DNA of 14,783 nt, from NCBI GenBank assembly GCA_025997755.1, contig BNVA01000033.1:1-14783 (forward strand), read 5' to 3'. Below are positions 8,193 through 14,606 of the stretch, piece by piece. The number at the start of each line of letters is the position of its first letter. Position 1 is the first letter of the stretch. A model generated the notes under the pieces. It saw nothing but the letters and a program-made list of their open reading frames with translations, was not told where the DNA came from and ran no database searches. The translations under genes were made by a program, and so were the position numbers. This DNA is from Spirochaetia bacterium. Lineage in GTDB: Bacteria; Spirochaetota; Spirochaetia; Treponematales; Breznakiellaceae.

Positions 8193-8301
8193 GACCCATA
8201 ATCGGGAAATCCGCGGCGCAAAATACAATCGCTTACCGTTGTTTCCTTCCGGACCTGGCGGGGTTGGGCGGCGCATTTCCGCACGGCGCCCGACTACGGG
8301 G
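8193..8301 (-). ncRNA. ffs: Signal recognition particle RNA (4.5S, small bacterial type)
   Basis: The minus strand carries the domain IV signature CAGGTCCGGAAGGAA around 8243-8257, with its GGAA tetraloop and Ffh-binding loop. The ends are set by a 12-bp terminal stem: 8289-8300 pairs fully with 8195-8206 when two G-U pairs are allowed. A U-run at 8188-8192 follows the 3' strand, so the terminal stem plus U-run probably also ends transcription. The length of about 109 nt fits the hairpin-type SRP RNA without an Alu domain. The segment after the tetraloop reads GGAAACAAC, where most bacteria have GGAAGCAGC or GGAAGCAAC. The RNA works with Ffh in co-translational targeting of membrane and exported proteins. 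Confidence 0.95.
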
Positions 8302-8307
8302 TAAGGT

Positions 8308-8336
8308 ACTTTACCGCTTAAAATTGAAAAGCGCAA
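8308..8336 (-). promoter_or_regulatory. ffs promoter
   Basis: On the minus strand there is TTGCGC (8336-8331), a 17-nt spacer and TAAAGT (8313-8308), ending 6 nt before the expected 5' end of the SRP RNA. Spacing and position are right for a sigma-70-type promoter. Fold-back element B begins 6 bp upstream of the -35. Confidence 0.75.
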
Positions 8337-8495
8337 GGCGGCGCGGGCAGACAGCAATTCATTTTACAAATTCAAAACCATTGATGAGCATTTTGAAAAA
8401 TGCGTAGTGCATATGAACACCTTAAAATCCATACTGCATTAGTTTAAATTCAAAGAAGTCTGTAGAAAAAATCCGACCCGCCTCACTTGGTTGCC

Positions 8496-8568
8496 CCTTT
8501 CCAAAAAAATGACGTTTTCACTCTTTTAGCGGCTTCGCCGCTGTGAAAACGCCATTTTTTTGGAAAGG
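8496..8568. repeat. Long hairpin 1 inside element B
   Basis: The 26-nt arms 8496-8521 and 8543-8568 are complementary at 25 of 26 positions (CCTTTCCAAAAAAATG arm). The loop is itself a small hairpin (AGCGGC-TTC-GCCGCT, 8528-8542). Outside the arms, CTGTAGAAAAAAT (8460-8472) faces ATTTTCTACAG (8570-8580) as a further inverted pair. Nothing equivalent is present at this place in element A. Confidence 0.8.
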
Positions 8569-9042
8569 CATTTTCTACAGCTGCATACAATAAATTTAGC
8601 TGCAATCAAAAAATATGGTTTTAAGAACAATTTTTTGACTTATTGTTATATATCCATTAATGTCTATGGTTGCTTTATTCGCCGCAAAATCGTTCGGCGG
8701 GCGCGGTTTTTTCACGACTTCTAAATTTTCATCAAGGCAGTATGGATTTTATGTAGTATTCTTAAGTCCTGCACTTTTAGGGCGTAAGCCTCATCAATGG
8801 TTTTAACATTGCGGGCAGGAATTGCCGCCACCTTAACCATGAGATATTAAGAAAAAAAATTCTAAAATCGCGTCCCATCAAAAATGAGTAAAGCAAATAG
8901 AAATCACGATTTTAGAATTTTTCTCCTTTTCTACTCCCCCTAAGCGGCGGCAATTCTCTTTTTGTTTACTGTTGCTGCGCAAAACTGAAAAGAAAAATCA
9001 TGCTGCACAGCAAATAAATGTGGAAGCCGTAATATTTGCCTC

Positions 9043-9154
9043 AGGGCGCAAGAAAAAATGCTCCGACGAGCGCATTGGGGTTCCGTTTGGCACTAAAAGT
9101 GGCAAACGGGGGGGCCGCCCACCGCGCGAGAAGGGGCATTTTTTCTTGCGCCCT
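9043..9154. repeat. Long hairpin 2 inside element B
   Basis: The 22-nt arms 9043-9064 and 9133-9154 (GGGCGCAAGAAAAAATGC arm) are complementary at 21 of 22 positions, and the exception is a G-T pair. The loop contains a second hairpin (9083-9094 with 9098-9109, 11 of 12). The nested design resembles hairpin 1, and both stems have an A-run followed by TG in the left arm. Confidence 0.75.
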
Positions 9155-9244
9155 TGTGTAGGACTTTCACGGCTTCCTGTATATTTTAAAACCATGGTTT
9201 TACATTTCAATTTTGCGCAGGAATTTGTAAAATGGGAATTGCTG

Positions 9245-9279
9245 GCGGGTAGAAATTCATTTTACAAACTGCAAAAGCC
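9245..9279 (+). repeat. Solo third copy of the fold-back element left end
   Basis: Directly after element B, GCGGGTAGAAATTCATTTTA and the following ACAAA, then CAAAAGCC, repeats the left boundary of B (from 8343: GCGGGCAGA, CAGC, AATTCATTTTACAAA, CAAAACC) in direct orientation. It lacks the 4-nt CAGC. No matching right end is seen, so it looks like a truncated or solo end. Confidence 0.6.
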
Positions 9280-9288
9280 TGCTATCAT
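9261..9288 (+). promoter_or_regulatory. Candidate pyrF promoter, -35 within the repeat end
   Basis: TTTACA (9261-9266), a 16-nt spacer and TATCAT (9283-9288) each differ from consensus at one position. Transcription would start near 9295, leaving a leader of about 22 nt with AAGG at 9307-9310. The -35 is the conserved ATTTTACA motif of the repeat end. Confidence 0.45.
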
Positions 9289-9316
9289 AACGGAAAAGGA
9301 CGATTTAAGGCACATT

Positions 9317-10210
9317 ATGGAAAAATATCAAATAGATAAACTGCACGAGGCGGTAAAAACAAAAGGTCATGTCTGTGTCGGGCTTGATACTTCTGCCGGT
9401 TACCTGCCGCCCACACTGCGCGCAGGCTATGCAAACGATGCGGCGGCTGTTCTTGCGTATAACGAGGCGTTAATCGACGCTACTGCCGGAGCGGCAGCCT
9501 GCTACAAAGTGCAGATTGCCTACTACGAGGCGCTGGGCTGCGCGGGTCTTGAATGTTATGCTAAAACATTAAAACTAATCAGAAAACGCGGTATACCGGT
9601 TATTGCCGATATTAAAAGAGGCGATATTGCCGACACTGCAAGCCGTTATGCGAAAGCTCATTTTTACGGCGACTTTGAAGCGGACTTTGTTACATTAAAT
9701 CCGTACATGGGCATGGACACCCTAACACCTTGGATAGAGGAGGTGGAGAAAACAAAAAAAGGCGCGTTTGTGCTTTTGCGCACCTCTAATCCGGGACGCG
9801 CCGATTTTGAATGTCAAAAATTGGAGAATGGAAAAAAGTTATACGAAACGTTAGGCGAAAGATTAAAAGCCCTAGCCGGAATTCACAAGGGAACATCCGG
9901 TTTTGGCTTGTTCGGCGCGGTGGTAGGCTGTACGGAAAAAAACGAAGCCGCCGCAATTAGAAAAGAATACGGCAACCTGTTTTTTTTGATACCGGGTTAC
10001 GGCGCTCAAGGCGGCGGCGCGGCGGAGGTTTCACCATTACTGCACAACGACGGCTCCGGCGGAGTGGTAAATGCATCGCGCTCAATATTAAAAGCGTGGG
10101 AAAAAGCAGAAAAACAAATCATAACTTTGGAAGATGCGGCGGAAGCGGCGTATAACGCGGCGGTGAAAATGCGCGGCGAGATAAGAGATTATTTAGTGAG
10201 TAAGGAGTAA
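9317..10210 (+). CDS. pyrF: Orotidine 5'-phosphate decarboxylase (type 2)
   Basis: The enzyme decarboxylates OMP to UMP, the last step of de novo pyrimidine synthesis. The 297-residue length and motif set fit the longer PyrF subfamily 2. Visible features are G-L-D-T-S at about 22-26, the substrate lysine region Y-K-V-Q near 63-66, the catalytic D-I-K-R-G-D at 98-103, V-T-L-N-P-Y-M-G-M-D at about 125-134, and a late P-G-Y-G-A-Q-G-G phosphate-binding loop. The ATG at 9317 (M-E-K-Y-Q-I-D) is chosen because AAGG lies 6 nt upstream and the family starts here. The same frame is open back to 8972, but that extension of about 115 codons is element B sequence. pyrK follows after about 50 bp, giving a pyrF-pyrK-pyrD operon. 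A heptamer tandem repeat crosses the stop codon. Confidence 0.95.
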   Translation: MEKYQIDKLHEAVKTKGHVCVGLDTSAGYLPPTLRAGYANDAAAVLAYNEALIDATAGAAACYKVQIAYYEALGCAGLECYAKTLKLIRKRGIPVIADIKRGDIADTASRYAKAHFYGDFEADFVTLNPYMGMDTLTPWIEEVEKTKKGAFVLLRTSNPGRADFECQKLENGKKLYETLGERLKALAGIHKGTSGFGLFGAVVGCTEKNEAAAIRKEYGNLFFLIPGYGAQGGGAAEVSPLLHNDGSGGVVNASRSILKAWEKAEKQIITLEDAAEAAYNAAVKMRGEIRDYLVSKE

Positions 10211-10228
10211 GGAGTAGTGAGTAGTCAA
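10194..10228 (+). repeat. Tandem heptamer repeat across the pyrF stop codon
   Basis: TAGTGAG, TAAGGAG, TAAGGAG, TAGTGAG and a degenerate TAGTCAA follow one another without gaps. The pyrF stop TAA (10208-10210) is inside the array. Copy-number change would alter only the last residues of PyrF and the pyrF-pyrK spacing. Confidence 0.7.
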
Positions 10229-10259
10229 GAACTAAAATCAGAGAACTTAGAGCTTAGTG

Positions 10260-11036
10260 ATGAAAAATAATAGTGGGAAAGAATATTTATCCGGCACGGT
10301 TATAAAGACCGGTAATTTAACCGGAGAGATTTTTTGGATAAATGTTTCGTGGGCGGGAACGCAGCCGCGTGCCGGACAATTTTTTTTAGTCAAACCAAAA
10401 ACAAGCTCTGTTTTTTTGGCACGGCCATTGAGTACCGCGGCGTATAACGATGGGGTTGTACAATTTTTTGTTACGGTACGCGGAAAGGGAACTGAAGAAA
10501 TTGCTTTGTTAAAAAAACATGATGAAATTTTATTGACCGGCCCATTAGGAAATTGTTGGAAAGATTTTTTGCCTGTTTCCGCAAAAAAAATCGCGTTGGT
10601 ATCGGGTGGTGTGGGTATCGCGCCGATGGCTTGTTTTTCGGAGGAGCTTGACGGCTCAAATATAAAATTTGATTTTTTTGCCGGTTTTAAAAAACTAAAC
10701 AAAGATGAATTGATTTCTATTGTTGGACGCATGATCTATTCCGGTAATGTATCGGTTATAACAGAAAACGGCGGTTCGGATAAAAGAGGATTTGTTACCG
10801 ACTTTATAAAGCCTAAGGATTACGATGCCGTATATGCCTGCGGCCCGCAGCCGATGTTGAAAGCGTTATGCGATATGTGCGCCGCAGACGGCGTGCCTTG
10901 TTTTATCAGTATGGAAAAACGAATGGCTTGCGGCGTTGGAGCGTGTTTGGGCTGTACGGTAACAACAAAGCATGGCAACAAACGCTGTTGTGCGGACGGC
11001 TCCATATTTAACGCAGAGGACATTTGTTTTGAATAA
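10260..11036 (+). CDS. pyrK: Dihydroorotate dehydrogenase electron-transfer subunit
   Basis: PyrK carries FAD and a [2Fe-2S] cluster and passes electrons from the class 1B PyrD to NAD+, allowing orotate formation without a quinone. The 258-residue protein shows the ferredoxin-reductase fold: FAD-binding R-P-L-S at 55-58, T-G-P-L-G-N at 93-98, nucleotide-binding G-G-V-G-I-A-P-M at 116-123, and A-C-G-P-Q-P-M-L before the C-terminal cluster domain. The cluster cysteines are Cys224, Cys229 and Cys232 (C-G-V-G-A-C-L-G-C) plus Cys243 or Cys244. ATG 10260 is preferred over the adjoining GTG at 10257. The ribosome binding site is weak (TTAGAG). A possible 17-codon reading frame from GTG 10217 runs through the start. 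The end overlaps pyrD by 8 nt. Confidence 0.95.
   Translation: MKNNSGKEYLSGTVIKTGNLTGEIFWINVSWAGTQPRAGQFFLVKPKTSSVFLARPLSTAAYNDGVVQFFVTVRGKGTEEIALLKKHDEILLTGPLGNCWKDFLPVSAKKIALVSGGVGIAPMACFSEELDGSNIKFDFFAGFKKLNKDELISIVGRMIYSGNVSVITENGGSDKRGFVTDFIKPKDYDAVYACGPQPMLKALCDMCAADGVPCFISMEKRMACGVGACLGCTVTTKHGNKRCCADGSIFNAEDICFE
11015..11031 (+). promoter_or_regulatory. Ribosome binding site and TTG start of pyrD
   Basis: AGAGGA (11015-11020) is followed after 8 nt by TTG (11029-11031), which overlaps the end of pyrK. This places the pyrD start well downstream of the in-frame ATG at 10972, which lies inside pyrK and would add residues with no family counterpart. Confidence 0.65.
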
Positions 11037-11955
11037 AAAAAATACAGACAAAGTAAAACCGGATACAAGCGTAAACATAGCGGGAGTTCATTTTAAAAAT
11101 CCTGTAATAGCGGCATCCGGGACATTCGGTTACGGAACAGAATATTCTGGATTGCTTGATGCAGGCAGCCTTGGCGGTATCTGCACAAAGGGGCTTACGC
11201 TTAACGCAAGGGCTGGTAACAGAGGAACAAGGCTCTGGGAAACGCCGTCTGGACTTTTAAATTCGATAGGACTTGAAAATCCCGGTATAACAGTTTTTAT
11301 TAAGGAAAAATTACCGGCTTTGCAAAAATTGGGTACGGTGATAATTGCGAATTTGTCGGGCGGAAGCATAGAAGAATATGCGGAAGGCGCACAGCTTTTG
11401 GATAACAGCGGAATTGACATGATCGAACTAAACATTTCCTGTCCTAATGTAAAATCCGGCGGAATGGCTTTTGGGCTTGATCCGTCCGCCGCCGCGTCTG
11501 TTGTACACGCTGTACGAAAATCATCGGCAAAACCTCTTGTCGTAAAACTTTCGCCTAACGCGCCCGGCATAAAGACAATAGCAAAAACGTGCGCACAGGA
11601 AGGCGCGGATGCCCTATCCCTTGTAAATACTTTCGCAGGAATGGCTATTGACATAAAAAAAAGAAAACCTGTTTTTGAAAATATAATAGCGGGACTTTCG
11701 GGAGCGGCAATACGTCCTCTTGCGTTACGCGCAGTATGGGATGTATGCGGCGAAATAAATATTCCGGTAATAGGTTTGGGCGGCATAACATCCGCAAATG
11801 ACGCTCTTGAATTTTTAATGGCGGGCGCGTCTGCTGTTGAAGTGGGTACCGCCGCGTTTGTTAATCCCGCCGCCATGATAGAAATAATAGGCGGCATAGA
11901 AAATTATATGATCGAAAATAAAATAAACAAACTTGCCGAATTAAAACTACGGTAA
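11029..11955 (+). CDS. pyrD: Dihydroorotate dehydrogenase, class 1B catalytic subunit
   Basis: This FMN enzyme oxidises dihydroorotate to orotate, step four of pyrimidine synthesis, working with PyrK. The protein is 308 residues from the TTG start, normal for class 1B. Visible motifs are N-P-V-I-A-A-S-G-T-F-G-Y-G at about 24-36, K-G-L-T near 54, N-S-I-G-L-E-N-P-G at 78-86, N-L-S-G-G at 108-112, and E-L-N-I-S-C-P-N with the catalytic base Cys138. Cysteine rather than serine marks class 1. K-L-S-P-N, the V-N-T-F stretch and the C-terminal FMN-phosphate site G-L-G-G-I-T-S then A-V-E-V-G-T-A follow. Start overlap with pyrK implies translational coupling. The gene converges on sdaAB with 19 bp between the stops, and I see no clear terminator hairpin there. 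Confidence 0.95.
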   Translation: MNKKNTDKVKPDTSVNIAGVHFKNPVIAASGTFGYGTEYSGLLDAGSLGGICTKGLTLNARAGNRGTRLWETPSGLLNSIGLENPGITVFIKEKLPALQKLGTVIIANLSGGSIEEYAEGAQLLDNSGIDMIELNISCPNVKSGGMAFGLDPSAAASVVHAVRKSSAKPLVVKLSPNAPGIKTIAKTCAQEGADALSLVNTFAGMAIDIKKRKPVFENIIAGLSGAAIRPLALRAVWDVCGEINIPVIGLGGITSANDALEFLMAGASAVEVGTAAFVNPAAMIEIIGGIENYMIENKINKLAELKLR

Positions 11956-11974
11956 TGATGATATGAATCTAAAC

Positions 11975-12640
11975 TCACTCGTGGTTGGCGCGAAGGCACA
12001 CAACGTTGTCTATGTGAGGCAGAGCCGCAAGGTGAGCAACCGCCTCGTCGGAGATGGTACCGTCAATCTCTAAAGTCATAACCGCCTGAAAACCCTTGTG
12101 CGGTCTTGATAACTTAAAGTTGCCTATATTGATTCCGGCAAACGCCATCTGGGTTGTAACGGAAGCTATCATGCCCGGAACATCCTTGTGCGGGATAATC
12201 AGGGTGTCGGCATTACCGGTAAACGCTGTCTCCATATCGTTTACATTTGTTATAAGAATATTGCCGCCGCCCACAGACGAGCCTTGCACGGCGCACTGCT
12301 TGCCGCTTTTCCCTGTCAGACGGAGCCTTGCCGTGTTCGGATGCGCACGGCTTAGTTTGATTTCGGTAATTACAAAATCCATACCCCGCTCTTTTGCCGT
12401 GGAAAAACTTGTCTTTATGCGCTCATCATCGGGATTCATACCCAGCAAACCCGCGACAATAGCCCTGTCGGTACCGTGTCCTCTGCCTGTCTTTGCGAAT
12501 GAGCCTGAAAAACCTATTTCCGCCTTGGCTACATCCTCGCCTAAAATCTCGCGGCTTACCTTTCCTATTCGTACTGCGCCCGCAGTATGGGAGCTTGATG
12601 GACCTATCATCACAGGCCCTATAATATCAAAAATATTCAT
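11975..12640 (-). CDS. sdaAB: L-serine dehydratase, iron-sulfur-dependent, beta subunit
   Basis: The subunit belongs to the two-part [4Fe-4S] L-serine deaminase that turns serine into pyruvate and ammonia. The 221 residues match the beta subunit. The N-terminus M-N-I-F-D-I-I-G-P-V-M-I runs straight into the signature G-P-S-S-S-H-T-A-G-A-V-R at 13-24, then G-S-F-A-K-T-G-x-G-H-G-T-D near 46-58. An ACT domain fills about 147-221. The alpha subunit, which binds the cluster and is usually encoded next door, is not present: the downstream neighbour is convergent pyrD and the upstream one is divergent. It may be elsewhere in the genome. No ribosome binding site is visible, and the promoter predicted upstream would start the transcript at or near the ATG. 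Confidence 0.95.
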   Translation of the reverse strand: MNIFDIIGPVMIGPSSSHTAGAVRIGKVSREILGEDVAKAEIGFSGSFAKTGRGHGTDRAIVAGLLGMNPDDERIKTSFSTAKERGMDFVITEIKLSRAHPNTARLRLTGKSGKQCAVQGSSVGGGNILITNVNDMETAFTGNADTLIIPHKDVPGMIASVTTQMAFAGINIGNFKLSRPHKGFQAVMTLEIDGTISDEAVAHLAALPHIDNVVCLRANHE

Positions 12641-12646
12641 ACCACT

Positions 12647-12675
12647 ATTCTAATTACCATTACGTTTTGATACAA
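12647..12675 (-). promoter_or_regulatory. sdaAB promoter (candidate, leaderless)
   Basis: On the minus strand there is TTGTAT (12675-12670), a 17-nt spacer and TAGAAT (12652-12647). The -10 ends 6 nt before the ATG at 12640, so transcription would begin at or next to the start codon. Confidence 0.55.
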
Positions 12676-12676
12676 T
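12668..12676 (+). promoter_or_regulatory. Extended -10 for the PaaK-like gene (candidate)
   Basis: TGATACAAT fits the extended -10 pattern TG-N-TATAAT with one mismatch and ends 5 nt before the ATG at 12682. It overlaps the -35 of the opposing sdaAB promoter. No good -35 is visible upstream. Confidence 0.4.
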
Positions 12677-12681
12677 GAGTT

Positions 12682-13998
12682 ATGACGTTTCAGTATTGGC
12701 ATCCTCAAATTGAAAAAATGAGCCGTAGTGAGCTGTCCGTGTTGCAGCTTGACCGCTTGAAAGAAATGGTAGACAGGGCTTTAAAAACGCCGTTTTATAA
12801 AAAGAGGCTTTCGGCGTCCGGCATTAAAAGCAGCGATGATATAAAAACATTAGACGATATTAAGCGTATTCCGTTTACTACAAAACATGACCTGCGCGAG
12901 GCATTCCCATACGGAATGTTATCTATTCCTAAGGATGATGTTATCCGCCTCCATGCCTCGAGCGGCACTACCGGCATACCCACAACGATCTACTTCAACA
13001 GCGCCGATGTCGCCGCATGGACAGGCTATGTCGCGCGATCAATTTTTTCCACCGGTTGTACCCGTGCCGATGTTTTTCAAAACATGATAACCTACGGTCT
13101 TTTTACAGGCGGCTTGGGCTTTCACTACGGCGCGGAAGAAATCGGTATGATGGTAATACCTTCGGGATCGGGTAATACCACTAGGCAATTCCGTTTGATG
13201 CAGGATTTTGGTACAACGGTGTTACATGCAACGCCGAGTTTTTTGCTTCACGTTGAAAACAAAATGTGTGAGGAAGGAGTAGCCCGCAGCAGCATAAAAT
13301 TAAAACGGGCATTCGCGGGTGCGGAGCCGTACTCCGAGGATACAAGGCGGCGTATCGAGGAACTTTTACAGATCGATGTTTTTAATTCCTACGGTCTTTC
13401 CGAGATGAACGGGCCGGGCGTCGCCTTTGAGTGTCAGTGCAAGAACGGAATGCATCTTTGGGAAGACGGGTTTTTTGCGGAGATCATAGACAGGGAAACT
13501 TTAGAGCCGCTGCCGGACGGCGAGAACGGAGAACTTGTTTTGACGATCCTATGCCGCGAAGCCACGCCTATACTGCGCTACCGGACGCGCGATTTAACAT
13601 CATTCTATACCGAGCCTTGTCCCTGCGGCAGAACGCACCGCCGCATACGGCGCATAACGGGACGCAGCGATGATATGCTGATCATCAACGGCGTTAATAT
13701 TTTCCCCAGCCAGATTGAGGAAGTTGTTATGTCGATAAAAGAAGTGGGCAATAACTACCTTATCGTTGTGGAAAAAGAAGGAGTCCTCGACAGGCTTACA
13801 GTAAAAATTGAAGTAGGAGCAAATATTTTTGTTGACGATGATTCGCGGGTTTTGAATGCGTTACGCGACAAGATAAGACGGAACCTGCAGTCCGCAATTA
13901 CCGTAAATCCCCGTATAGAGCTGCTGCAAAGCGGCAGCCTACCCGTCTCGGAAGGGAAGGCTGTCCGTGTAACAGACTCAAGACCCAAGGACTGTTAG
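12682..13998 (+). CDS. paaK: Phenylacetate-CoA ligase-like adenylate-forming enzyme
   Basis: This 438-residue protein matches the PaaK family, which activates aryl acids with ATP and CoA through an acyl-adenylate. It starts with the family's typical E-K-M-S-R-S-E-L and L-Q-L-D-R-L-K segments. The ATP loop is S-S-G-T-T-G-I-P-T at 93-101. Further on come N-S-Y-G-L-S-E-M at about 235-242, the Y-R-T-R-D motif near 300, and the C-terminal hinge G-R-S-D-D-M-L-I-I-N-G-V-N-I at about 326-339. Cysteines C251-x-C253 and C313-x-C315 form pairs that could bind zinc (inference). In anaerobes such enzymes often serve aryl-acid metabolism linked to indolepyruvate ferredoxin oxidoreductase, which is not seen here, so the substrate is open. 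There is no clear ribosome binding site. It diverges from sdaAB. Confidence 0.92.
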   Translation: MTFQYWHPQIEKMSRSELSVLQLDRLKEMVDRALKTPFYKKRLSASGIKSSDDIKTLDDIKRIPFTTKHDLREAFPYGMLSIPKDDVIRLHASSGTTGIPTTIYFNSADVAAWTGYVARSIFSTGCTRADVFQNMITYGLFTGGLGFHYGAEEIGMMVIPSGSGNTTRQFRLMQDFGTTVLHATPSFLLHVENKMCEEGVARSSIKLKRAFAGAEPYSEDTRRRIEELLQIDVFNSYGLSEMNGPGVAFECQCKNGMHLWEDGFFAEIIDRETLEPLPDGENGELVLTILCREATPILRYRTRDLTSFYTEPCPCGRTHRRIRRITGRSDDMLIINGVNIFPSQIEEVVMSIKEVGNNYLIVVEKEGVLDRLTVKIEVGANIFVDDDSRVLNALRDKIRRNLQSAITVNPRIELLQSGSLPVSEGKAVRVTDSRPKDC

Positions 13999-14006
13999 AA
14001 AATGTG

Positions 14007-14456
14007 TTAGAGAGAAGCCGAAAGGTCTTTTAGTCCCTGTTCTGTTTTGGAATCTCCTTTGTCCTTGTACACATTGGCTACATCTTTAAGAAAGGTTTTG
14101 ATGTTGAGGCGTGCCAGAGGATCGTTAAGATTTTTATCAAGGCTGGGAACGGTGAGTTTCATACCGGGCGCTATTTTGTCAGGGTCGGCAACCGTCTCCG
14201 ACGATGCAAGCATTATTACCGGAAAGTAAAAACCATTATCCGCACCGTACTGGCTTCTGGTGATTTTTACCAAAGTATCTCCCGATACCACAGTGTAAGT
14301 CTTTGCCCCGTCCAGGTTAAGACCGGTTTTGTACCTGCCGTAAACTTGGTTAAAAGCCCTGTCATAATCACCCGATGCACCGCCGCCTATCGTCTTGCAG
14401 GAAATTGCAAACGATGCAGTTAATAAAACTGCTAAAATAATACAAGTCTTTTTCAT
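14007..14456 (-). CDS. LysM-domain lipoprotein
   Basis: This 149-residue protein has a lipoprotein signal peptide (M-K-K-T-C-I-I-L-A-V, lipobox A-I-S-C with Cys20). A single LysM domain spans about residues 53-104: Y-T-V-V-S-G-D-T-L near the start and P-G-M-K-L-T-V-P at the end. The C-terminal 40 residues are charged and probably helical. LysM domains bind peptidoglycan, so the protein probably tethers a membrane to the cell wall or acts in wall upkeep; there is no catalytic domain. The ATG at 14454-14456 has an AGGAG ribosome binding site 7 nt upstream. The gene converges on the PaaK-like gene with 8 bp between the stops. It is preceded by 150 bp of non-coding DNA in which I found no confident promoter. 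Confidence 0.93.
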   Translation of the reverse strand: MKKTCIILAVLLTASFAISCKTIGGGASGDYDRAFNQVYGRYKTGLNLDGAKTYTVVSGDTLVKITRSQYGADNGFYFPVIMLASSETVADPDKIAPGMKLTVPSLDKNLNDPLARLNIKTFLKDVANVYKDKGDSKTEQGLKDLSASL

Positions 14457-14606
14457 AGGTTACTCCTAAAATGAAAATATTGAAAATGTTGATAACACCC
14501 TAACACAGGAAAAGTGTTTTGGCTATGCACCCCGTACACCCTGCCGGAAAGTTACATTTCACGATAAACGCATAAGAGCCAAAAATCTGTATTAGATGTA
14601 AAATAT

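Larger units (their letters stand above)
8343..9244. repeat. Fold-back element B (larger relative of element A)
   Basis: This non-coding 0.9-kb element has inverted ends at 8352-8373 and 9221-9244 (CAGCAATTC, then ATTTTACAAATTC) that match fully apart from a 2-nt indel. It shares ordered blocks with element A: GTCTGTAGAAAAAATCCG (8459-8476), GGGCGCGG (8699-8706), GGAATTGCCGCC (8818-8829), the ATTCTAAAATC stem (8851-8870 with 8907-8925), GGCGGCAATTC (8946-8956) and GCGCAAAACTGAAAA (8977-8991). It contains two extra long hairpins, listed separately. The reading frame upstream of pyrF passes through its right end but has no protein-like features. The element lies between divergent ffs and pyrF. 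The region otherwise holds no gene. Confidence 0.7.

Noticed and set aside
8127..8357. Minus-strand 76-codon open frame over the SRP RNA
   Set aside because: It coincides with ffs, whose structure and promoter explain the conservation; there is no protein-like sequence.
8343..9253. GCGGGCAGA / GCGGGTAGA flanking element B as a 9-bp target-site duplication
   Set aside because: GCGGG also stands at the left end of element A and is followed by the same end motif at all three sites, so it is better read as part of the repeated end.
8343..9279. CRISPR array or integron attC array as explanation for the repeats
   Set aside because: The repeats are inverted, unevenly spaced and of different lengths, with no regular spacers and no attC core GTTRRRY; no cas or integrase gene is nearby.
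8972..9316. In-frame N-terminal extension of about 115 codons on pyrF
   Set aside because: The extension is the translated right part of fold-back element B (Lys/Arg and Pro runs from hairpin arms). The ATG at 9317 has a ribosome binding site and fits the family start.
11130..11897. Long antisense open frame (255 codons) opposite pyrD
   Set aside because: It is a shadow of pyrD's codon bias: low-complexity Pro, Ala and Ser sequence, no ribosome binding site and no recognisable domain.
12096..12653. Plus-strand open frame (185 codons) opposite sdaAB
   Set aside because: It is the complement of a clear sdaAB gene and has no independent coding features.
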